Part shown: one piece after another, positions 6,738 to 12,902 of the stretch
Numbering within the stretch: position 1 is the stretch's first letter
Layout: each line of letters begins with the position of its first letter
NCBI GenBank assembly: GCA_003545125.1
Contig: DQCI01000031.1
Coordinates: forward strand, 9,082 to 21,983
Source: Paracoccaceae bacterium
GTDB lineage: Bacteria; Pseudomonadota; Alphaproteobacteria; Rhodobacterales; Rhodobacteraceae
Length of the DNA stretch: 12,902 bases
Direction: 5' to 3'
Translations under genes and position numbers: made by a program
The notes under the pieces: generated by a model
Seen by the model: the letters and a program-made list of their open reading frames with translations, nothing else
What the model was told of the DNA's origin: nothing
Databases searched by the model: none

Positions 6738-6763
6738 ACGGGAAGTGTTGCCCGACTTCCCGT
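6738..6763. promoter_or_regulatory. 9-bp perfect inverted repeat between the FNR-type box and the small-gene unit
   Basis: ACGGGAAGT (6738-6746) and ACTTCCCGT (6755-6763) are exact reverse complements separated by 8 bases. For minus-strand transcription the repeat begins 9 bases after the FNR-type box, where the -10 region of a class II FNR promoter would lie. That placement suits an operator for a second regulator. It could also form an RNA hairpin, but there is no U-tract to make it a terminator. Confidence 0.45.
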
Positions 6764-6771
6764 CGGACTCC

Positions 6772-6785
6772 ATGATTTGAATCAA
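6772..6785 (-). promoter_or_regulatory. FNR/FnrL-type box upstream of the V-ATPase-F-like gene
   Basis: On the minus strand this reads TTGAT-TCAA-ATCAT, matching the FNR consensus TTGAT-N4-ATCAA at 9 of 10 specified positions. It is in non-coding sequence. Its centre lies about 164 bases before the ATG at 6614, which implies a leader of roughly 120 bases if FNR acts at -41.5, or a more distant activating position. It suggests oxygen-responsive control of the two small genes. Confidence 0.55.
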
Positions 6786-7079
6786 GCCCGGTTCAACCTC
6801 TGCGGGATTTTCCGGGCCTGGCGCGATCGCCAGTCCGCCGGGCGGGGCGGTCTGCCTGGAAGGGCCGCGCACCGGCCGCTGGCGGCCGCAGCGCGCACGG
6901 GGACGGGACGTCACCCCTGCCGCGCGCCAGAGGAGCGCTCGGGCATCGGTCCTGTAAATCTATGATTGCCATAGGATATGTCGGTCGAGAAGTGCCGAAA
7001 TCGGGGCCACGTTGCGCCGACGCGCGCGTGCGGCCCGATGACCGGGCGCCCGCGTGCGTCAGGCCCGCTGGTGTCGGCC

Positions 7080-9728
7080 CTACCCGGCGGGGTCGTCCGG
7101 CGCCGCTTTCGCCGCGCTGTTCCTGGCCGCGGGCTTCTTGGCGGGCGTTTTTCTGGCCGTGGTCTTCTTGGGCGCGGCCTTTTTCGCGGCGGGTTTTTTC
7201 TTCGCTGTCTTCTTGCCGCCCTTGGCCGCCTTCTCCTCGACGAGCGCAACCGCCTGCTCGAGGGTGATGCTTTCGGGTGTCATCTCCTTGGGCAGGGTTG
7301 CGTTGACCTTCTCCCACTTCACGTAAGGCCCGTAGCGCCCGTCCATCACGTTGAGCGCGCCGCCCTTGTCGGGGTGCTCGCCCAACTCGCGCAGCGGCTT
7401 GGCGGCCGACCCGCGCCCGCGCCCCGGGTTCGCGCGCTTGTGTTCGATCAGTTCGACGGCCCGGTTCATCCCGATCTCGAACACATCCGTTGGATCCTTG
7501 AGATTGGCATAAACCGGTTTCGCGTCGTCAGGCTTCTGGTGCATGAGATAGGGTCCGAACCGACCGAAGTTGGCGCTGATCGGCTGGCCGTCTTCGGGGT
7601 GCTTGCCAACCTCGCGCGGCAGCGACAGCAACATGAGCGCCTTCTCGAGATCCAGCTCGGCCGCATCCCAGCCCTTCGGCAGCGAAGCGCGCGGCGGTTT
7701 CTTGTTCTCTTCCGTCGCCTCGCCGCGCTGGACGTAGGGGCCGAACCGCCCCGAGCGCAGCGAGATCTCGTCGCCGCCCTCTTCGCCCAGAACCCGGTCG
7801 CCGCCGCCCTGTTCCTCGCCGCCGATCGGCCGCGTGTAACGGCATTCGGGGTAGTTGGAACAGCCGACGAAGCCGCCTGTGCGCGAGGTTTTCAGATGCA
7901 GGCTACCGCTGCCGCAAACCGGGCAGGCGCGGGGGTCGGACCCATCTTCCTTGGGCGGGTAGAGTTGCGGCGCCAGCGCTTCGTCGAGCTTCGTCAGCAC
8001 CTCGGAGATGCGCAGCTCCGAGGTCTCTCCGATGGCGGCCGAGAAATCCCGCCAGAACCGCGCCAGCACTTCCTTGTAGTCGAGATCGCCGGCCGAGATC
8101 TCGTCGAGCTCTTCTTCGAGATTGGCGGTGAATTCGTAGCCGACGTATTGGCGGAAGAAGTTGAGCAGGAAGATCGTGACGATCCGGCCCTTGTCCTCCG
8201 GAAACAGCCGGTTCTGTTCCTTGCGCACGTATTCGCGTTCCTGGATCGTCGAGACGATCGAGGCGTAAGTCGAGGGTCGGCCGATGCCCAGCTCTTCCAT
8301 CCGCTTGACCAGCGAGGCCTCGGTATAGCGCGGCGGTGGCTGGGTGAAATGCTGTGAGGGCGTGACGCCCAGCTTCTTTGCGGGCTCCGCCTCGCTCATC
8401 TGCGGCAGGCGCTTGTCGTCGTCATCGGCGGATCCACCGTTCTTGGCCGCCTCGACATCGTCGCGGCCCTCTTCGTAGACCCGCAGGAACCCGTCGAACA
8501 GCACCACCTGGCCGGTCGCGCGCAGGCCCACCTGGCCATCCTGCGAACCGATCTCGACCGTGGTGCGCTCGAGCCGTGCGCCTTCCATCTGGGCCGCGAG
8601 GGTCCGCTTCCAGACGAGGTCGTAGAGCTTGCGCTGGTCGGCTTCGAGGCGGGCGAGCTTGCCCGCGTCCACGCTCATGTCGGTGGGCCGGATGCATTCA
8701 TGCGCTTCCTGCGCGTTCTTGGCCTTGTTTTTGTAGACGCGCGCAGAGGCCGGAACGTAGTCCGCCCCGTAACGGGCGCGGATCTCGTCGCGCGCCGCCG
8801 TCACCGCTTCGGGCGCCATGTCAATGCCGTCGGTCCGCATGTAGGTGATGTGGCCGGCCTCGTAGAGGCGCTGGGCGGCGTTCATCGTCTGGCGCGCGCC
8901 GAAACCGAACTTGCGGCTCGCTTCCTGCTGCAGGGTCGAGGTCATGAACGGCGCGGACGGGTTGCGGCTTGCGGGCTTCGCTTCGACGGAAGTGACCGCG
9001 AGGTCGCGTGCGGTGACGGCCTGAACGGCAAGCTCTGCCTGGGTCTGGTCGGGAATGTCGTAACGGTCGAGCTTTTTGCCTGCGAGGTTGGTGAGCCGCG
9101 CTGTGAAGGCCTGGCCACGCGGCGTTTCGAGCTCGGCCTCGACCGACCAGTATTCGCGGGCGCGAAACGCCTCGATCTCCATCTCGCGCTCGACGATCAG
9201 CCTCAGGCAGACCGACTGCACCCGGCCGGCCGAGCGCGCGCCGGGCAGCTTGCGCCAAAGCACCGGCGAGAGGTTGAAGCCGACGAGGTAGTCGAGCGCC
9301 CGGCGCGCCAGATAAGCGTCGACCAGCGGGATATCGACCTCGCGCGGGTTCTCCATCGCCTTGGTGACCGCGGACTTGGTGATCGCGTTGAAGACCACCC
9401 GGCTGACAGGCGTGTCCTTCTTGATCGCCTTGCGTTTGCGCAGGGTCTCCTCAAGGTGCCAGGAGATCGCCTCGCCCTCACGGTCGGGGTCGGTGGCGAG
9501 GATCAGTTCGTTGTCGTCCTTCAGCGCGTCGGCGATGGCCTTGACGTGTTTGCGGCTGTCCGCGCCCACCTCCCATTTCATCGCGAAATCATGCTCGGTA
9601 TCGACCGACCCGTCCTTCGGGGGGAGATCTCGTACATGCCCGTAGGAGGCCAGCACGGTGTAATCCGAGCCGAGATACTTGTTGATCGTCTTGGCTTTGG
9701 CCGGGCTTTCGACAACGACAACGGGCAT
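7080..9728 (-). CDS. topA: DNA topoisomerase I (type IA)
   Basis: An 882-residue enzyme that relaxes negatively supercoiled DNA by single-strand passage. The TOPRIM domain shows VVVVESPAKAKTINKYLG with Glu7 and LATDPDREGEAISWHLEE with Asp80, Asp82 and Glu84. The catalytic tyrosine is Tyr296 in ITYMRTDG, and GIGRPSTYASIVSTIQ (481-496) is a conserved core motif. One four-cysteine zinc ribbon follows (Cys602, 605, 623, 629). After it come three copies of a short repeat with core GRFGPY or GRYGPY, as in other alphaproteobacterial TopA proteins, and a Lys/Ala/Pro tail of about 45 residues that probably binds DNA. ATG 9728 is chosen because the family begins MPVVVVESPAK and AAGGA lies just upstream. 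The open frame continues to 10064 without a plausible extension. It is downstream of dprA on the same strand, but the 449-bp gap suggests its own promoter. Confidence 0.97.
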   Translation of the reverse strand: MPVVVVESPAKAKTINKYLGSDYTVLASYGHVRDLPPKDGSVDTEHDFAMKWEVGADSRKHVKAIADALKDDNELILATDPDREGEAISWHLEETLRKRKAIKKDTPVSRVVFNAITKSAVTKAMENPREVDIPLVDAYLARRALDYLVGFNLSPVLWRKLPGARSAGRVQSVCLRLIVEREMEIEAFRAREYWSVEAELETPRGQAFTARLTNLAGKKLDRYDIPDQTQAELAVQAVTARDLAVTSVEAKPASRNPSAPFMTSTLQQEASRKFGFGARQTMNAAQRLYEAGHITYMRTDGIDMAPEAVTAARDEIRARYGADYVPASARVYKNKAKNAQEAHECIRPTDMSVDAGKLARLEADQRKLYDLVWKRTLAAQMEGARLERTTVEIGSQDGQVGLRATGQVVLFDGFLRVYEEGRDDVEAAKNGGSADDDDKRLPQMSEAEPAKKLGVTPSQHFTQPPPRYTEASLVKRMEELGIGRPSTYASIVSTIQEREYVRKEQNRLFPEDKGRIVTIFLLNFFRQYVGYEFTANLEEELDEISAGDLDYKEVLARFWRDFSAAIGETSELRISEVLTKLDEALAPQLYPPKEDGSDPRACPVCGSGSLHLKTSRTGGFVGCSNYPECRYTRPIGGEEQGGGDRVLGEEGGDEISLRSGRFGPYVQRGEATEENKKPPRASLPKGWDAAELDLEKALMLLSLPREVGKHPEDGQPISANFGRFGPYLMHQKPDDAKPVYANLKDPTDVFEIGMNRAVELIEHKRANPGRGRGSAAKPLRELGEHPDKGGALNVMDGRYGPYVKWEKVNATLPKEMTPESITLEQAVALVEEKAAKGGKKTAKKKPAAKKAAPKKTTARKTPAKKPAARNSAAKAAPDDPAG

Positions 9729-10177
9729 GAAATTCCTTTCGATATGCCAAGGGGCACTGGGGGCGTTACATGGGTGGCGTTCGGGGGGATTGTCAATGGG
9801 AGGTGATCGGCCCGGGAGGCGGGACGGCGTGGTGCGGCCGCGAAATCCGGCCCCAGCCCGGACCCAGCCCGGCCCCGAGCTCGGCTGTGTCCCGGCGGTG
9901 TCGCCTGCGGCGACGCTGGTTTGTTGGGGCCCGTGGCGATCTGAGCTCGATCCGGGACAGGGGGCGCGTGCGAAAGGGGCTGTACGCCGGGCGCGGACAC
10001 GAGGCGACCCGTCGGGTCGGTCGTTCTGGCGGTTCGCGGCGGGGTGAGTCGGATCTGGCGTCACGGCCGAGCCACGGCTGGGGCAGGGGCAGGTGAAGTC
10101 CGGTCTTGGATGGGCGCATCGAGAGCGCTGCTACGGACGATGGGCCGCGGCGCGGTCTTGGCGCAGCGCCGATACCC
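9729..10177. other. 449-bp interval between dprA and topA, no convincing gene
   Basis: Frames are open on both strands because the DNA is so GC-rich, but none has a ribosome site or recognisable protein. The sequence at 9850-9875 is a pair of near-identical CCCAGCCCGG units. At the dprA end, CGGCGC (10148-10153) and GCGCCG (10166-10171) could form a 6-bp stem with a 12-base loop downstream of the dprA stop, without a U-tract; a weak terminator at best. The topA end holds a candidate promoter, listed separately. Confidence 0.5.
9765..9796 (-). promoter_or_regulatory. candidate topA promoter
   Basis: The minus strand has a perfect -35 hexamer TTGACA (9796 down to 9791), 63 bases before the topA ATG. 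The best -10 candidate is TGTAAC (9770 down to 9765, 4 of 6 matches), but the spacer would be 20 bases rather than about 17. The -35 element is convincing; the -10 is not. Confidence 0.3.
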
Positions 10178-11356
10178 TCAGTCGATCCGGTTCACGAGCC
10201 CGCCGGGCTGGCGCTGGATGCGGCCTTCGATTTCGAGCGTGACGAGTTCCGGCGTAATCTCTGCGGCGGGACGGGCGAGATCGCGGATCAGCTGGTCTTC
10301 GGCCAGCGGCGAGGGGCCGAGGCGGTCGAGGATCCGGTCGTGGAGCGCGGCCGTCTCGTGTGGCTTGCGGTATTCCGGTTGCGTCGGGATCCGCATGGTT
10401 TCGTCCGCGGGTTGCGGCGCCGGTTCCTGCGCGGCCTCTGCGGCGACCTCGGCCTCCGGTTGGGCCTCCAGCGCCTCGATCACGTCCCCAGTGCCGCGTA
10501 CCAGGGTGGCCCCGTCGCGGATCAGCATGTTGCAGCCCGAGGCGCGCGCGTCGAACGGGTGGCCGGGCACGGCGAACACGTCGCGCCCCTGATCGAGCGC
10601 GGTCTTGGCGGTGATCAGTGAGCCCGACCGTATCGCGGCCTCGACCACGATCACGGCGCGCGACAACCCCGAGACGATGCGGTTGCGGGCGGGGAAATGG
10701 CGCGCCTGCGGCGAAGCGCCCATCGGCGCCTCCGAGAGCCTGAGCCCCGCGCGCCCGATCTCTTCGCCGAGCACCGTGTTCTCATTGGGATAGATCACGT
10801 CGACGCCGCTCGCCAACACGGCGATCGTGCCGGTCTCGAGCGCGGCTTGGTGGGCGGCGGTGTCGATCCCGCGCGCGAGGCCGGAGATGACCACCTGGCC
10901 CTTCTGGCCAAGCTCGCCCGCGAGCCGGCGCGCCATGCGCAGGCCGAGCGATGAGGCGTTGCGGGCGCCGACGATGGCGACCTTCGGGCGCGCGAGCAGG
11001 GCGGTATCGCCGACCGCCCAGAGAATCGGCGGCGGGTCGGGGATTTCGGCGAGCGCGGCGGGGTAGGCGGGAGAGCCGAACGCAATCGGTTCGGCGCCGG
11101 CGTAACGGGCGGCGCGCAGTTCCTGCTCCACCACCGGGAGCGGGCAGATCTTGTAGGCATCGACCCCGGCGGCACGGGCGACCTCGGGCAGCGCCACGAG
11201 CGCGGCCTGCGCGGTGCCATGCTCTTTGAGCAGCCTGAAAAAGGTGGAAATGCCGACGCGGCGGGAGCGCAAGAGCCGGAGCCAGTTAAGGACATCTTCC
11301 TCGCTGTGGGGTGGGGTGAGGGGGTGGGGGGAAGGGAAAAAATCCAACTGTCTCAC
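10178..11356 (-). CDS. dprA: DprA/Smf, DNA-processing protein and RecA loader
   Basis: A 392-residue cytosolic protein that binds incoming single-stranded DNA and loads RecA during natural transformation. In Rhodobacter capsulatus it is also needed to receive gene-transfer-agent DNA. An N-terminal helical domain (EEDVLNWLRLLRSRRVG, 19-35) is followed by the Rossmann-like DprA core: KVAIVGARNAS (125-135), SGLARGIDTAAH (158-169), GVDVIYPNEN (184-193), FPARNRIVSGLS (221-232), EAAIRSGSLITAK (239-251) and GHPFDARASGCNMLIRDGA. A linker rich in Ala, Glu and Pro (about 295-325) leads to a C-terminal winged-helix domain (about 330-392). The GTG at 11356 is the longest start; a TTG three codons downstream has an AGGTGA five bases before it and is equally possible. 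Key core motifs are intact. A CtrA-like site lies 42 bases upstream. Confidence 0.95.
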   Translation of the reverse strand: MRQLDFFPSPHPLTPPHSEEDVLNWLRLLRSRRVGISTFFRLLKEHGTAQAALVALPEVARAAGVDAYKICPLPVVEQELRAARYAGAEPIAFGSPAYPAALAEIPDPPPILWAVGDTALLARPKVAIVGARNASSLGLRMARRLAGELGQKGQVVISGLARGIDTAAHQAALETGTIAVLASGVDVIYPNENTVLGEEIGRAGLRLSEAPMGASPQARHFPARNRIVSGLSRAVIVVEAAIRSGSLITAKTALDQGRDVFAVPGHPFDARASGCNMLIRDGATLVRGTGDVIEALEAQPEAEVAAEAAQEPAPQPADETMRIPTQPEYRKPHETAALHDRILDRLGPSPLAEDQLIRDLARPAAEITPELVTLEIEGRIQRQPGGLVNRID

Positions 11357-11397
11357 CTGATTCCGTCTCTTGCCCCATCACCATGGCCCGAAAAGGG

Positions 11398-11412
11398 TTA
11401 ATGGTTGGTTAC
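11398..11412 (-). promoter_or_regulatory. CtrA-like binding site upstream of dprA
   Basis: On the minus strand GTAA-CCAACCA-TTAA, followed by CC, matches the CtrA consensus TTAA-N7-TTAA at 7 of 8 positions with the exact 7-base spacing. It lies in the 89-bp gap between the membrane-protein gene ending at 11446 and the dprA start at 11356. In Rhodobacterales CtrA is known to control competence-type genes including dprA, so the position makes sense. Confidence 0.5.
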
Positions 11413-11445
11413 CGGAATGCGCGAAACTTGCGAAAAAATGCATGT

Positions 11446-12405
11446 TCAGGTTGATCGGCCCTCTCGAACCGCCTGCACCAGGGCCCAGACGAACCCAAGC
11501 GCGCCGAGCGGCACCAGCAGCAAGATCACGGCATCTGCGGGTATCGCAAGGTCGTGGTCGAGCACGACGGGATAGGTGAGCCCCGCCGCCACCGGCATCA
11601 GCGGCATCGCGACATAGGCGCCGGGCGGCGGCGGCGTCGTGAGCGGGGCGAGCAGGTCGTGCCGGGGACCTGCGCCGCGTGCCCAGAAAAGCGCGCCGCA
11701 GGTGAGTACCACAACAAGTGCGAGCGCCGCGGACCACGGCAGAAAGGACACGCCGGTGATCGCGAAGAGGGAAATCGCCGCAAGGCCGACCGCGCCGACC
11801 TCCCATCGGCTGGCCTCAAAACCCGTCCGCGCGCCGATGTCGGCGAGGATCGTTCCGATCATCCAGCTTGTCGCGCTCACCAGAACGATGGTCCGGAACT
11901 CCGCCGGGGTGAAAACAACGGCCGCCTCGCCGGTTCCGCCCCAGGTCCAGCTTGCCCAGAACGCCCAGGCCACGCCAAGCCCCGCGAACAGCAGCGCCAG
12001 CCAAGGCCAGGCCAGCCGCCGCATCGCGAGGCGCAGCAGGAACCACCCGGCGATCACGTCGATCAAGGCGTGCCAGCTCACCGAGGGCCAGAGGAAGCTC
12101 AGCGGTGGGGCCTCGTAGACCATCGGTATGACCAGCCCCTCGACCGCCCAGCCAAAAATCGATCCGGCAAGCAACAGCCCGGCGAGGCTGCGCACCGCGC
12201 ACCGGTCGAGCACGATCAGGAAGACATAGGCGAACAGCCCGTACCAAGCCGTGAGTTCCGCCATCTCCGGGAGCGCCACAAGCCCCCGGGCGGCCGCGGC
12301 GGCGGGGCCTTCGTTCATGAAGTAGAACTCGGAGAAGAACTGCAGCACCAGCGCGGTGCCGGCGACGGCGGCGAGGCGGTGGGCAAAGCCGGTGAGGCGG
12401 GTCAT
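11446..12405 (-). CDS. polytopic membrane protein of unknown function (about 10 TM helices)
   Basis: A 319-residue integral membrane protein that I do not recognise. Hydrophobic stretches suggest about ten helices. The first spans roughly residues 11-30 and ends in FFSEFYFMNEGP, an acidic and aromatic patch likely at the membrane surface. GWAVEGLVIPMVYEAPP and SWHALIDVIAGW follow and look like the most conserved kind of segment, with charged residues (Glu, His, Asp) inside or beside helices. The second half is a run of four or more helices with a loop containing PLTTPPPPGAYV before the last two. The ATG at 12405 overlaps the TGA of the upstream gene as ATGA, with GAGGGG just before it, so translation is probably coupled. 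The neighbour is also a membrane protein, suggesting a two-component membrane complex. No catalytic motif is evident. Confidence 0.75.
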   Translation of the reverse strand: MTRLTGFAHRLAAVAGTALVLQFFSEFYFMNEGPAAAAARGLVALPEMAELTAWYGLFAYVFLIVLDRCAVRSLAGLLLAGSIFGWAVEGLVIPMVYEAPPLSFLWPSVSWHALIDVIAGWFLLRLAMRRLAWPWLALLFAGLGVAWAFWASWTWGGTGEAAVVFTPAEFRTIVLVSATSWMIGTILADIGARTGFEASRWEVGAVGLAAISLFAITGVSFLPWSAALALVVVLTCGALFWARGAGPRHDLLAPLTTPPPPGAYVAMPLMPVAAGLTYPVVLDHDLAIPADAVILLLVPLGALGFVWALVQAVREGRST

Positions 12406-12878
12406 ACCCGCCCCTCGGTCGGCTTGTCGGGTGAGGGCGCGAGGCCCTCGGGTCGACGTCCGCGAAGCCAAGACCAGACGATGGCGATGAAGATCGTGCC
12501 GAATATGGCGCCCGACACGAGCTGCCTGCGCCAAACTGTGCTCCCGGTGTACGCCGCGACCTCAAGGACGTGCAGAACTCCGAGACACGCGCCCAGGGCC
12601 AGTGTCGGCAGCAATCCGCCCCAGCCGATGCGCAACAGGACGAACATCACGGGAAACGCCTGCACCAAGCCGAGCCAAGACAGCAGCGGCGAAAACAGGA
12701 ACATGAAGCCGAACCCGCCCAGGACATCTGACCCGGTCGCAAGCCCCAATTTCATCAGCCCGTACCCAACCGGCACCGGGATGACATAGGCCGCAATGGC
12801 TGCGGCGAAAACGTGCCACATCCGGATCGCCCGGGCCGCCAACCGGTCGTTGCGCAGGAGCGGCAGTCGGTCGTTCAA
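12402..12878 (-). CDS. small membrane protein of unknown function, 5' end uncertain
   Basis: A protein of up to 158 residues with about four or five transmembrane helices (around WHVFAAAIAAYVIPVPVGYG, FGFMFLFSPLLSWLGLV, FPVMFVLLRIGWGGLL and LVSGAIFGTIFIAIVW) and a charged C-terminal tail. I do not recognise the family. The start is not settled. A TTG at 12878 gives the longest frame inside the window, an ATG at 12821 would begin at MWHVF and drop a 19-residue charged N-terminus, and the frame is still open to the edge at 12902, so the gene may be cut off. Neither internal start has a strong ribosome site. Its stop overlaps the next start (ATGA), tying it to the membrane protein at 11446-12405. 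Confidence 0.6.
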   Translation of the reverse strand: MNDRLPLLRNDRLAARAIRMWHVFAAAIAAYVIPVPVGYGLMKLGLATGSDVLGGFGFMFLFSPLLSWLGLVQAFPVMFVLLRIGWGGLLPTLALGACLGVLHVLEVAAYTGSTVWRRQLVSGAIFGTIFIAIVWSWLRGRRPEGLAPSPDKPTEGRV

Positions 12879-12902
12879 GCCGCCGAGCCACCCACCGTAA
12901 GC

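Larger units (their letters stand above)
6615..7079. other. 465-bp interval between topA and the V-ATPase-F-like gene
   Basis: No convincing gene is present. The part nearest the small gene (6615-6790) holds its upstream region, with the inverted repeat and FNR-type box listed separately. A distinct AT-rich patch at 6951-6980 contains CTATG-N5-CATAG (6960-6974), a 5-bp dyad that extends to ATC...GAT if one G is bulged. A 59-codon minus-strand frame starts at the ATG in this patch, but it has no ribosome site and reads as Arg/Pro/Ala-rich noise. No rho-independent terminator for topA is visible. Confidence 0.5.

Noticed and set aside
6978..9806. Long plus-strand frames opposite topA (about 6978-8357 and 8700-9806)
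   Set aside because: Antisense shadows of topoisomerase I; Arg-rich and without motifs.
9729..10064. N-terminal extension of topA by 112 codons
   Set aside because: TopA proteins start at the MPVVVVESPAK segment, an AAGGA precedes that ATG, and the extension is a low-complexity Pro/Arg sequence covering the likely promoter.
10148..10171. GC-rich stem after dprA as a rho-independent terminator
   Set aside because: A 6-bp stem with a 12-base loop and no U-tract is too weak to call; mentioned only within the interval description.
11554..12789. 411-codon plus-strand frame opposite the membrane-protein genes
   Set aside because: The charged, His/Arg-rich translation mirrors hydrophobic codons on the other strand. 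The minus-strand pair has coherent transmembrane patterns and an ATGA coupling.

Overview
The window is GC-rich throughout. Its gene content fits an alphaproteobacterium, most likely of the Rhodobacterales: dprA beside topA, a MOFRL-type glycerate kinase, an acetoacetyl-CoA synthetase and a HupK/HypB hydrogenase maturation pair. No tRNA, rRNA, CRISPR array or insertion sequence is visible. The organism call is inferred from gene families and order, not from a marker gene.

Layout. Bases 1-136 hold a 12-bp tandem duplication and possibly the last codons of an upstream gene. A glycerate 2-kinase (137-1417, +) converges on acetoacetyl-CoA synthetase (3701 down to 1731, -) across a 313-bp gap that carries three copies of an 8-bp repeat. 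A divergent promoter region then leads to hupK (3856-4887, +) and hypB (4902-5774, +), which are 14 bp apart. Two short minus-strand genes follow (5806-6075 and 6306-6614). They are paralogues of each other, and the second resembles the F subunit of V/A-type ATPases. A good FNR/FnrL-type box (6772-6785) lies upstream of them. Next on the minus strand come topA (9728 down to 7080) and dprA (11356 down to 10178), separated by 449 bp without a convincing gene. A CtrA-like site lies just upstream of dprA. Last is a translationally coupled pair of unrecognised membrane proteins (12405 down to 11446, and 12878 or beyond down to 12402).

How it fits together. The outer blocks are ordinary metabolism and DNA metabolism: glycerate entry into glycolysis, use of acetoacetate, DNA topology, and processing of incoming single-stranded DNA. 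The centre (about 3700-6790) is the accessory part. HupK and HypB mature [NiFe] hydrogenase, yet no hydrogenase structural gene, hypA, hypC, hypD, hypE or hypF is present here. The two V-ATPase-F-like genes have no other ATPase subunit beside them. An FNR-type box upstream of them and a weaker one upstream of hupK suggest the two convergent blocks respond together to low oxygen. The candidate for an undescribed system is this combination: an orphan hupK-hypB pair facing a duplicated, orphan V-ATPase-F-like pair. The adjacency and sites are read directly from the sequence. The functional link is inference.
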